Source: Phymatolithon calcareum (lineage: Eukaryota > Rhodophyta > Florideophyceae > Hapalidiales). From it: a DNA stretch of 64,000 bases. How positions within the stretch are numbered: the first letter of the stretch is position 1; every line of letters starts with the position of its first letter. Below the pieces are notes generated by a model. It was not told where the DNA came from and made no database searches. It was given only the letters and a program-made list of their open reading frames with translations. The stretch covers positions 1,860,001 to 1,924,000 of the forward strand of contig OZ345358.1 in assembly GCA_977006965.1 (NCBI GenBank), written 5' to 3'. Both the position numbers and the translations under genes were made by a program. This document shows, in pieces, positions 40,485-50,650 of this stretch.

Positions 40485-42655
40485 GTCTCCAGGCCTCGTG
40501 CAGCTCTTTTCCTGCAAGGAAGAATTTCTTCTTTGGGAGTCCTTTTTATTTAAGGACCTCGCTCTTTCCTGGCTTTGTGTTCCGTTTCATGGAGTTCTCG
40601 GCTGCCCACTTCATAGCTATGTCCAATACTTTTTTCCAATCCTTTTGTATTCTTTGCCTGAAGAAGAAGGTCATCCGCAAATAGCTGCGCTGAATGGTCG
40701 GACACTGTTCTTGTTACTTAGGCAGCGGCTTCGGCGAACGTATCCATCCAACGTGGCTGGATTATGCCTTGTATACCTGGATGCACTTATGTATGCCATT
40801 TTCCTTCTTGAAAACCCCTAATGCGCTGAGATTTACTGGGTGGTCTTTGCCTTCTTGAGGTGCTACAACATCTGTGTATCTGCAACTCCCTCCAGCCCTA
40901 GGGATACTCCGAGATAGGTGACTTCCGGTACATGTGCGAGAGCCTTATTAACCAGCTGGAATGTCTCGCCCAATGTCTCATCCGATTCAAGTATCTCGCT
41001 TTTTTCCTTGGTTCGTGTTCCATGTCATCCCGAGTTCTTCTTGGGCCCATTGAGTGGCTTTGTCTAGCAATCCCTGTAGAGCGGAAGGTGACTTCGCTAG
41101 AAGAATTACGTCGTCTGCGAAGAGGATTAAAGGGACGTCGGCCCAATCTCTGGGTACTTCTCCCATACGTTCCGCAAACTCATCCATGAAGATGTTGTAT
41201 TGACTTAGACTGAGAGGGGACCCCTGTCGTACTCCTCTGTCCACTAGAAACCAGTTCTTTTCAGTATCACCGATGGTTGACACCCAGGACGATGTCAAGA
41301 ATGCTTCTGCCAGAGCGCATAGCTGTGGTAGAAGTACCTGTCTCATTCTGGTCACCGAATCTTTTCTTGGGACGGTGTCGTATCATCCTCGAGGTCCAGT
41401 ACTGATACGCACCTTTGTTGACCTTTCAATAGCTCCGTGTAGCGCCAGGCTCCAAAGAACCCGACGCCACATGGGAGAGAAGAGCCCAAGAGAGGAGAGA
41501 GAAGAAAAGAGCGGGAGAGACAAGACAAAAGAGGAGGAAAGAAAGACAAACCAGCAAAACCTCCAGGACAAACAGACAGATTAAGCGTGTAGACGTCGGC
41601 GTCGTCCTCCGGCCGCGACTTAGACAGGCGCGCGAAAAGTGGACAGGGGCCTTGAGCGCGAATGTCACCGAACTGGCTTGTGCGGCGAAACGGTTGCGGT
41701 CAAGAAGGGTTGGGAAGTCACCGACTCCGCGTGGTCGAAGGGATTCACAGGCGTGACGCGTGTAGGATCTAAGCACTCGATCCGAAGTCCAGAAACCTCC
41801 GGGACTGGGACGACGTCATCCTCAGACGGCGACCTTGGCTTCGCCGTCCACCTTTGAACGAACGCACGAAAAAGGGAAAAGGGAACTTAAGCGCAGTTGT
41901 CTCCGTGCTGGCTTGCATGACGACGGTTGCGTCCAAGAAGATTGGGAAGAGCTCCGACTCCGCGTGGTCGAAGGGCCATGCAGGCGACGTTTAGCGTGCT
42001 ACGAGCCGAACATTCGAGCCGAAATCCAGAACTCCCCCACCTTCCTTTACTCAGAGGAAGGAACTAACTAGCTTATATACTACAACCTACGCAAAAGACA
42101 GCGATGCAGCGCATAGACACACGAGAGACACGTGCAAGTATGGCCGAACAGATCACCTACCACGAGCACCATAACTATCGCGATCCAAGTTGTGCGGCGT
42201 ACAGTCGCGAGAGGAAAAAGAGACCGCCTTGGGGCAGCGACATAACAGCGGGCGCTACACTCCGTGGCCCTTAGGATTGCGAGTTCTGTACTTCTTCCTT
42301 TTTGGAACCCGAGTTGGAACCAGTGGTTGGAGTATACCTCGTGGATCATACTGTCGATTGCAGTTTCAATAACTTTCCTTGCATGACTAACCAGGGATAT
42401 TGGGCGATAATTTTTAGGTGCGTGGTGTGGCCCCTTCTTGTGAATAGGTACCAACAGGGCCTTCTGCCAGTACATTGAAATGTCTGCGCACCTCTCGCAG
42501 GCTTCCCATAGGGCTGTAAGAACCTCCGCGTTCAGGATTGCGTCTATCTTCAGCATTTCGGACTTAACCTCGTCCATACCTGGGGCTTATCCGGTTGGGG
42601 ACTTCCGAATGGCTCTTTCGATTGATTCCTTCGTTCCTTCGGGGCAACGGAACGT
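40485..42655 (-). pseudogene. LINE RT pseudogene, minus strand, with a 822-bp insert
   Basis: From 42655 downward: FRCPEGTKESIERAIRKSPT, PIHKKGPHHAPKNYRPISLV and LGFQKGRSTELAILRATE. Across the insert at 41438-42259 it continues LLKGQQRCVSVLDLED, FLVDRGVRQGSPLS, FADDVILLAK and VPEVTYLGVSLG, with frame breaks. The most distal part (about 40490-40735) switches to LINE-C-like codons (LDIAMKWAAENSMK, KPGKSEVLK), so a second fragment or a recombinant joint is present. No 3' UTR is left. Confidence 0.7.
41438..42259. mobile_element. Probable solo LTR (822 bp)
   Basis: It begins TGTAGCGCC and ends GGCGCTACA, a perfect 9-bp inverted terminus with TG...CA ends. It is flanked by the 5-bp repeat CTCCG (41433-41437 and 42260-42264). 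Removing it restores the LINE codons RATE-LLKG exactly. It contains a diverged direct repeat (about 41650-41800 and 41886-42035, sharing 'gactccgcgtggtcgaaggg'). There is no coding capacity. It is unrelated to the Copia LTRs here. A small TIR transposon with 5-bp duplication is the alternative. Confidence 0.75.
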
Positions 42656-42811
42656 GAAGTTCCATTGTGTAGGAGGTGTACGTTGTAAATCTGCTCGGTC
42701 CAGAAAGTGTGGAAGGCGAAAAGCGCGGCAGAAGGGAAGGCAAGTGCAAGGGAACCGCGAGAGCCGTGATAAGCAGAACGAGGCGCGGGGAAGCGTGTAT
42801 TTTGACCTCGA

Positions 42812-45061
42812 ATGGAGACCGACGACGCGGGAGACGACCAAGGAGGAACTTGGATGAACTACCGGCGCAAAAATCGGCCCAGACGAAATTCGACGCCGGG
42901 ACAAAAAATAATGAAATCAAGCATAATTACTCGAAATATGAAACAAAGGGCAGAGACCCCAAAAGCTCAGCCCTCGGCCGCCACCCTGGCGAGGCGAGCT
43001 CGTAGGACAACACGGGCAACTCCGCCGTCCCTCACACGTGAAAAAGCTGACAACGAAACCGACCCGAAGAATATAACCTCCTGCGTAACACCCGTGCTAC
43101 CCCCAAAGGAGACGACCAAGAAGGAACTAACAACCCAGAACGAAGACTCTATCGACGTGACGCCAAAAGAAGGAAACCAAGATAACTTGAACAAAATGGA
43201 GCCTCACTCAGCAGCCGAACCCACCACCGTGACCCCCAAGAACCTCCCGAACAAGAAGCTTCCGATCCTAAGCAGAGATCCAGCTCGCCACTTGGTTGCC
43301 GAAATCAAAAACTGCGACGACGAAGCCGACTCTCCAGTGAGAAAGAAAAGCAAGAAACATCCCTCGACAGACCTCCGTGGAAAACAGTCACCGACGAGAG
43401 AGGACGACGAAGCCATATCGAGACACCCACGACGACATACAATGGAGCCCAAAATTCCCCTTTCTCTGCCGATCGGTAACAAGAAAAATGCCCACATCTC
43501 CGAATGGAAGTCGAGATTCATCAGTACTCGAAAGAATGTCCGTTGCCCAAAATGCAATACACCGGACGCTTTGACACTACAAGGCCAAAGCCGATGCGGC
43601 GCGGGACGAGCCCAATGTCGTGACTGCAATGCTTTCTGCGGCGGGCCCGTCATGCGCCTGGCTATTGAGCTGGCGGAAACAAGGATGGGAAACATCGACG
43701 GCACTGGCATAGAGAGCGATACACCGAATCAAGTCTCCAAGATGCAAAGCACAGAAAGGGCCAAGATGGAAGCACTGACAAACGCGGTCACGCAACTCAC
43801 ACAAACCGTATCCCTTTTGCAAGCCGAGGTCCGCACTCTAATGCGCAAAGGGGAGTCGGAACAGCGGCCACCGAAACTAGACGTACTCAGCGACTTTTTC
43901 AACGTAAATCACCAAGAATACCAAGACCATCAGTCCACCGCACCTGCTGCAAACACGAAACCATCTGCCACACCAAACGCGCGTGCACCAAATGGGCCGG
44001 CCATGCCGGTACTGCATGCCCAGCCTGCTCTAACAGCCTGCACGCCAGTTCACACCCGACCCAGCCCGGCGCACCGACTGGCACCGCCCTCTCCACCTGC
44101 CCGAAACGCAGTTCCTGCCCTGCCCTCCCCGAAATTGTTGGCCGAGGCGGAATGTCACAACGCTAGACACCCCGACACAAGCTCGGGAACGGGCGCAGAT
44201 GTCGATATTCTTAGGAACAGACACGGAAACCGAAGAACTTACGCCGAAATTGCAGCCTCCCACAGTCCCTCGTACCGTATGTTCCCGGAACAAGAGCAAA
44301 GAAAAATTGCCGGACTCGAAAGAATGGTGAAGAGAACAATTCGCCCACCGCGCATCCCACCAAAGGTGATACCCTTGTACTTCCGCGGAATTATTAGAAA
44401 CAGAAACGACCCTGATCAGCTCAAAAGACTTTACAACGGACTCAGGGAAGCGCTGCCGCAAAGGGCTGTACTAGGACTATCCTTCATCGGAGGGGCAATC
44501 CTAGAGATGCTAACGGACGAGCCGCTCGTCCATCGCACCGTTGCCACCCTGCGTGCCGCGCGCCTCTCATACGATCCAAAGTTCAGTATATGGAGTGACA
44601 CGGTGTCGAAACGGAGAAATGTGCTTGGCAAGGAACGCACAACAAGCAATTTACGCGCCATCCGCTCGAGAATGCGAACCTGTGCCGCAGGAACAGCCGA
44701 CTTCCACACAAGGAAGTGTTACCGAGAGAATTTCAAACTAGCGGGCGAAGCGCTAACGATAATGGAAACTGAAAGCGTAAGAACCTGCGACGAAAACCAG
44801 AACCATGATGATCACGATCGCTCCCCATACGAAGGACCAGGTGAACAAGGCGATGACACAGAGGACGACCTAGCGCGGAATCCTCAATCAGCCGAGGGCC
44901 CAAGCAACGAGCGAATGGCGGGAGACAAAGACTACAAAGAAGAGGACGCACATGCCGCCTCGGACGTTGTAGCCCAAGATGCAGAATCTCCCGGAAGCGA
45001 AAACACTAAAACACCCATGACGGCATCGCAAAAAACACCGTCCTCTTGTGCTACGCAATGA
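42812..45061 (+). CDS. LINE-L ORF1 protein, 749 aa
   Basis: Intact from the ATG at 42812. The basic, Pro/Lys-rich first ~230 residues are followed by a Cys4 zinc ribbon, VRCPKCNTPD...AQCRDCNAFC (residues ~243-275). Then come a short coiled coil (LTQTVSLLQAEVRTLM), a Pro-rich linker, a globular part with VIPLYFRGIIRN and VLGLSFIGGAILEML (about 515-580), and an acidic tail. The same order occurs in LINE-H ORF1. ORF1 proteins generally bind and chaperone element RNA. The zinc ribbon, instead of the usual CCHC knuckles, is notable and resembles the Cys4 ribbons of some DNA transposases. The stop overlaps the ORF2 start as ATGA. Confidence 0.85.
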   Translation: METDDAGDDQGGTWMNYRRKNRPRRNSTPGQKIMKSSIITRNMKQRAETPKAQPSAATLARRARRTTRATPPSLTREKADNETDPKNITSCVTPVLPPKETTKKELTTQNEDSIDVTPKEGNQDNLNKMEPHSAAEPTTVTPKNLPNKKLPILSRDPARHLVAEIKNCDDEADSPVRKKSKKHPSTDLRGKQSPTREDDEAISRHPRRHTMEPKIPLSLPIGNKKNAHISEWKSRFISTRKNVRCPKCNTPDALTLQGQSRCGAGRAQCRDCNAFCGGPVMRLAIELAETRMGNIDGTGIESDTPNQVSKMQSTERAKMEALTNAVTQLTQTVSLLQAEVRTLMRKGESEQRPPKLDVLSDFFNVNHQEYQDHQSTAPAANTKPSATPNARAPNGPAMPVLHAQPALTACTPVHTRPSPAHRLAPPSPPARNAVPALPSPKLLAEAECHNARHPDTSSGTGADVDILRNRHGNRRTYAEIAASHSPSYRMFPEQEQRKIAGLERMVKRTIRPPRIPPKVIPLYFRGIIRNRNDPDQLKRLYNGLREALPQRAVLGLSFIGGAILEMLTDEPLVHRTVATLRAARLSYDPKFSIWSDTVSKRRNVLGKERTTSNLRAIRSRMRTCAAGTADFHTRKCYRENFKLAGEALTIMETESVRTCDENQNHDDHDRSPYEGPGEQGDDTEDDLARNPQSAEGPSNERMAGDKDYKEEDAHAASDVVAQDAESPGSENTKTPMTASQKTPSSCATQ

Positions 45062-48058
45062 CCCAGAACACGGATCTAAAGATTTGTACGTTCAACGTCG
45101 GTGGTTCACCGGAACTACCGCGCATGGTTGAACAATTGCTCCAAGAGCATGCAGTGGACATACTTGGAATAACCGAGACCTGGCAGAAAGAAGACCAATC
45201 CCTCAAGGTACCTTACCAGCAATTCTCCGCGACTCGTCCGTGCCCCCCTCGGTCCAAACCGAGAGGTGGTGTCGCTCTAATCACGAGAAGTTGCTTCCAA
45301 AGTCACGTACCGACACGCCACGCCCACCGTTCAACTGCTTATCACAGTAACTGCAGGAATTAATGTAGCGGTGGCCTACATCTCCCCTCTCGCAACAAGA
45401 GCCGAAACCAAACAATGCCTCGATATAGTTCATACGAATTGCAGAGGGAAGTCCATCCTTATGGGAGACTTGAACGCGCGCCGTCAACATTGGGACTCCA
45501 AATCGAAAACCAGAGGACGACACCTGGTCCAATGGGCGGCAACCGGCAACTGGCGAATCCGCACAGCAACGGGAGCCACTTTCCGATCCCCCGCAGGAAA
45601 CAGCAATATTGACATGTTCTTGACAAAGTCTATGGATGCGTCAAGAGTCGAAACGCCAAATGGGATGTGGGACGGAATAAGAGCTGGACACATCCCAGTC
45701 ACCACGAGGGTGGAGCACACAAAACCAGCCCCCGCATTCGTCGAGTCCTTCGTATCGGCAACAGCGAGAAAGAGCGCAGAGCGGGCCAAGACTGCTTCCG
45801 AAGCAATGGCAGGCTGGGGACTCGAGATGATGGACAAGCTGAAATCCTGCAAAAATCAAGAGGAACTTGACAAGTGGTACGGACAGTTTCGACGCCTGAT
45901 AACAAAACCTTGGAGAAACACGCGGAGACGCCCTCCAAGATACAAGTCTTTCTGGACGCGAGCGCTGGACAACAAGGCAAAAGAACGAACCAAACTATAC
46001 CGAAAGGCGATGCGAAACAAGAACCCAGATGACATGTCAACTTACCTCAAATTCCGGAACGAAATGCGGGCCGCAGTCCGAAAAGCGAAGAAATCTCAGT
46101 ACGACACGTTCGTGGAAGACCTAGACGTCCAATCCCCGCGCAAAGCTACGACTACGCTCAGCAGAATACTGAAACGCAAGAGCAGGAGAGGAGGCATTAA
46201 TCGCGCGCTGGGGGCTCCAGTCCACCCATGTTTGTTCACAGCCCACATAGCAAACGTCTGCAGAGCCGATACAGCCTGGAAGCCCAACCTGCACCGGTTC
46301 GCGGTATCCAAAGCCATCCTCGAAGGAATCAAGGAGGCGCTAATTCGAGCTCCCCGTGGAAAGGCACTAGGACCGGACAAGATCGGAGTCGAAATGCTAC
46401 AAGCAAACCCGACTATGAGCGGCGAACTGCTTGGACGCCTATGGCAGGTATGCGGTAGACTACAATGTATGCCGACCACATGGCGCCGAGCAACGCTAAT
46501 CCCTATTCACAAAAAAGGGCCGGCGCACGTTCCAGGAAACTACAGACCAATTTCGCTATTAAGCCAAGTCAGGAAAATCATAGATGCGGCCATAGACTCT
46601 GCTATACGTCAACGGTACAAATTCCACCGATTCCAATTGGGGTTCCAGAAGAATAAGGGTACTGAACTTGCGATCCTGAGGTCAACTAGCACAATGAGGA
46701 GAGGTCACCGCTTCGTCGCTGTCCTGGACCTATCGTCTGCTTACGACCGAGTCCCGCGCAACATAGTTATGCGCCGAGTCCAGCAATGTCTACCCCCAGA
46801 TATCGCCGAGATGATCAAATACCTCCTGAAACCGTCATGGGTCTGTACTGCGGGCGACGAAGAGAATACATGGCTTCTGATCGACCGCGGAGCTCCCCAG
46901 GGCTCCCCGCTAAGCCCATGCCTCTATAACATGTTCATGGACACATTTGCCGAGATGATCCAGAAGGCACCCCGGCATATGTCAAAGTACCCCGCGATCC
47001 TGTTTGCCGACGAAGTCCAACTGCAAGCGATAAACTCTGACGGAATGCAATGGCTCCTCGATACAGCGACACGATGGGCCAGGGAGAACGGTATGACGTG
47101 GAACACGAAGAAGGGAAAAAGCGAAGTCTTTATCTACCCCGGTTTATTCAAGCGAAAATTCCAGCTAGCAGGGGCCGAACTCCATGAAACAAGACGGCTG
47201 GAATACCTAGGTACGACCGTTGACAACAAGGGTGTCACCGAACACGCCACGTTGAAACGAATCTCAAAAGCGAAGGGAATTATCCTGGGTCTCCGAGATA
47301 TTGGAATGAATGCCAAGGGACTACACACAATGAAGAACATAACGATCTACAAGACCCTCGTGCAATGTCGATGGGAGTACGCCTTGCACGTCACCCCGTG
47401 GACGAGATCTGTCCAAGTTCAAATCAACCAGGCCGAAGGTTTGTTCTACTCCGTCATACTAGGACGCTTTGCACTCCGTCTCCAAAACCGAATGAGGTCG
47501 CTCTGCAAAATCACACCCCCGGAAATCAGAAGGACACAGCTGGGCGAACATTTTGCTGCGCGACTACTGAAGGAAAAACTTGAAATCGAGAAAAAGCCAA
47601 ATTACGAAGGCAAAGCCGAAGACCTTCGCTACGCAGAAAGGGATATTTCTTACATGAAACGTCACGATCTGTTCAGCGAGCAGATCGACCGGGCGGAACA
47701 AGGGAAGGTGACGCCCAAGGAAGAGAAACTGCGTCTTAGCGAAGCCTGGGGCCTAACAGAGGAAGGATTGAAACGAAAAATCCCGGTGGACAGTAAAGAG
47801 CGCGCCACCCCGACTGTGTTTATCAAATCGCGAAAGCACAGAATGTTGGCAGCGAAATGGTACTTCGGACGCTTCCCTCCACGGAAACCCTCTTCCTATG
47901 TGGAACAATTCGGCGAGGTTGCTGAGAAGAGCCTTGAGACTCTGCAGCGCAATCTCACACGACCGCAACTCAACGGAGAGACTGAGGGCGAGACAATGCA
48001 GGCGATGGACAGACTATTAGAATTAGAGAAAATAATGGCGGAAGAAATGATAGTGTGA
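45058..48058 (+). pseudogene. LINE-L ORF2: endonuclease and reverse transcriptase, one frameshift, altered catalytic motif
   Basis: The ATG at 45058 overlaps the ORF1 stop. Endonuclease: CTFNVGGSPELP, GITETWQ, a frameshift near 45292-45302, then VAYISPLATR, LMGDLNARRQHWDS and SNIDMFL. RT: KALGPDKIGVEML, PIHKKGPAHVPGNYRPISLL, VAVLDLSSAYDRVPR, GAPQGSPLSPCLYN, then FADE at 47003-47014, where all active relatives have FADD or YADD. The C-terminal domain contains KSRKHRMLAAKWYFGRFPP. There is no RNase H and no zinc knuckle. After the frameshift 895 codons are open. The Asp-to-Glu change at a metal-binding residue should cripple polymerase activity, so this copy is probably dead. Confidence 0.85.
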
Positions 48059-48161
48059 TGCGATTTTTTTAGACAATGCGAAAGTAGCACATGGGAAGCT
48101 GCTCTGGTGTCGGCGACTCTGGCGTTGAGGGCTTCGAAAATAAAAACTTACAATTTCCCCC

Positions 48162-48310
48162 GTAGTAAATCGGCGGACTATTATTTTTATAGTGCCTCTT
48201 GTCGTTCCACTTATGGCATTTACCACTGACGTCCTTGTATCGCTATGTTCTGCACAGGAGCTGTGCCCCTGAGTTTTTGTCCTCAACCGTGCTTGCACTT
48301 TTTCGTAACT
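48162..48310 (+). repeat. Right half of the duplicated gene-flank block
   Basis: This matches 6790-6940 with scattered changes ('gcggactattatttttat', 'ctgcacaggagctgtgcc'). Its left half is at about 42652-42695; the LINE-L was inserted between them. Confidence 0.6.
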
Positions 48311-48425
48311 GATGGGGGATACTTGATGATTTTATTTTGAGAGCTCCCAAAGCCTCGCCTTGGAGTAACAGGGCAGCTCTTGCGATATTCTCTAAGCTAA
48401 AGTCCTCTGGCTACTCAAAAAGTTC
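48311..48425 (-). mobile_element. LINE-C 3' UTR fragment, minus strand
   Basis: It is almost the same as 15301-15410 ('gatgattttattttgagagc', 'gcgatattctctaagct', 'aagtcctctggctactc'). It abuts the truncated repeat gene at 48426, replacing that gene's signal-peptide exon and promoter. Confidence 0.7.
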
Positions 48426-48426
48426 T

Positions 48427-49947
48427 TCAGGCGGGCGTAAGAGCAGCCACGGACGTCGCAATTACAAAAAGCGTGTTGATCACAAGGGACGTAAGGGAGG
48501 TCGTAAGATTGTCAACCCAAGTAGACATAAGGGACGTCATGGAAGTCGAAATTACAAAAAGAGTGTTGGTGGCAAGGTACGTAAGAGAGGTCGCAAGGTT
48601 GTGAAGCGAGGCGGGCGTAAGAGCAGCCGTCGACGTCGCCATTACAAAAAGCGTGTTGATCACAAGGGACGTAAGGGAGATCGCAAGATTGTCGAGCGAG
48701 GCGGTCGTAAGGGACATCGTGGAAGTCGGAAGAACGAAAAGCGTGTTGGTGGCAAAGAACGTAAGAGAGGTGGCAAGGTTGTCAAGCGAGGTGGGCGTAA
48801 GACCAGTCGTGGACGTCGCAATTACAAAAAGCGTGTTGGTGGCAAGGGACGTAAGGGAGGTCGCAAGGTTGTGAAGCGAGGCGGGCGTAAGAGCAGCCGT
48901 GGACGTCGCAATTACAAAAAGCGTGTTGATCACAAGGGACGTAAGGGAGATCGCAAGATTGTCAAGCGAGGTGGTCGTAAGGGACATCGTGGAAGTTGGA
49001 AGAACAAAAAGCGTGTTGGTGGCAAAGGACGTAAGAGAGGTCGCAAGGTTGTCAAGCGAGGTGGTCATAAGAGCAACCGCGGACGTCGCAATTTCAAAAA
49101 GCGTGTTCGTGGCAAGGGACGTAAGGGAGGTGGCAAGATTGTCAAGCGAGGTGGTCTTAAGAGCAGCCGTGGACGTCGCAATTACAAAAAGCGTGTTGGT
49201 CGCAAAGGACGTAAGGAAGGTCGCAAGGTTGTCAACCGACGTGGTCGTAAGGGACATCGTGGAAGTCGGAAAAACAAAAAGCGTGTTGGTGGCAAGGTAC
49301 GTAAGAGAGGTCGCAAGGTTGTAAAGCAAGGTGGCCGTAAGACCAGCCGCGGACGTCGCAATTACAGAAAGCGTGTTGGTGGCAAAGGACGTAAGGGAGG
49401 TCGCAAGGTTGTCAAGCGAGGTGGTCTTAAGAGCAGCCACGGACGTCGCAATTTCAAAAAGCGCGCTGATCACAAGGAACGTAAGGAAGGTCGCAAGGTT
49501 GTCAAGCGAAGTGGTCGCAAGGGCCGCCATGGACGTCGAAAGTACAGAAAGCATGTTGGTCGCAAGGGACATAAGGAAAATCCCAAGTTCGGGAAGCATG
49601 GCGGTGGCAAGGGGCGCCATGGACGTCGAAATTTCGGGAACCTCGCTGGTAGCAAGGGTCGGGAGCAACCGAAGAAGGTGTTTTTCCGGAACCGTTACAT
49701 GCCATCTACGTGTAATTGCAATGTAGTGCAGAATTACCAAAGTGGTGATTGTTATTTCTACACTCAGCCTGGCTATAGTTACTGTGCTCGTCGTGAATGT
49801 GCGCCAAAGTACACCTGCACTGGACGCTACACAGGTATCACTTGTATTCTTCGCAAAGTGTCGAAGAAAATTGTTTTCACCGACACAAATATTTGCGAGA
49901 CCAAGAAGACGGAGGACTTCATGTACGTCCCATACATATCTCAATGA
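48427..49947 (+). pseudogene. 5'-truncated duplicate of the Arg/Lys/Gly-repeat gene
   Basis: The frame enters directly inside the 30-residue repeat array (about 13 units) and continues through the cysteine domain to the stop TGA at 49945. The last ~560 bases are nearly identical to 10165-10724; I noticed one residue difference (NYQSGDC for NYQNGDC) in the domain. There is no signal peptide, no native promoter and no believable start codon: the frame reads into LINE-C debris upstream. Array unit order differs from the intact gene, so the arrays have diverged by unit gain, loss or conversion. I infer that it is not secreted and probably not expressed. Confidence 0.8.
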
Positions 49948-50189
49948 TGATAGGACTATGCACAGGTACCAGTTCTTTACAAAGCCGGAGGTGAGCTGAT
50001 AGTAGCAGGCTACCCTTCGTTGTAGATGCTTTATCGTTTTGTTTTTAAAACAACAAAAGCCTTTTTCCAAATAACCAAATCGAGTAGAATACTGATCAGT
50101 CGCTAAAGAATTCTGCATTCCCGCAAGTGCGGTTAAGAATGCAGGACGGGAAATCTCCATTCCAATTCTGACGAACACTGTTTGCAATA

Positions 50190-50650
50190 CAAGGCACGCG
50201 GCTCGAAGCAAGAAGAAAGAGAAAAATACCGTACGACAAACCGGACGATTCCCAGCCATCCTCAGGTTTGCCAAGGTGCGACATCGACACCTGGCCATAA
50301 AATGCGCAAGCGGCAGGTTCCCTCAAGTGAGCACGACGCTACTATCGGATACATGCGGAACGGCAGAGGAGCGTCATCTAGAGACGGTACGCAAGGACCT
50401 AACAAAGTATGAACTGGACTCTGGCGAAATGTTAATAACGGAAATGCATTAGACTCCGTAGTACTCTACAGCGTCACCATAATTGACAATATGGGAAACA
50501 GCGAGTCGCTGTATTAGGGACCAGGCGATAGACTAGAATGAACAAGTTATCGAAACTTTTTTAGCACCTGTTTAGTTGTTTATTTGAAAGCCCTCAATAA
50601 CACTTCTAAGAATGTACGGGAGCAGCTTTTCATAACTTGTTTATTCTACT
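50190..50650. mobile_element. LINE-R C-terminal remnant and facing tails (duplicate of 10965-11390)
   Basis: A plus-strand ORF2 C-terminal remnant and 3' UTR are near-identical to 10965-11340. A minus-strand LINE-R tail follows from about 50565 ('gtttatttgaaagccctcaa', 'gtacgggagcagcttttc'). The duplication with 11390 ends at about 50610; there the other copy carries the LINE-RH insertion. Confidence 0.7.

Larger units (their letters stand above)
42696..48161 (+). mobile_element. LINE-L, near full length with ORF1 and ORF2
   Basis: It has a 5' UTR of about 116 bp, ORF1, an overlapping ORF2, and a short 3' UTR ending 'aaaataaaaacttacaattt' then CCCCC. The flanks are GTTGTAAATCTGC (42683-42695) and GTAGTAAATCGGC (48162-48174), an 11/13 match read as a decayed target duplication. 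Both flanks match the block at 6752-6949. ORF2 has one frameshift. Confidence 0.85.
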
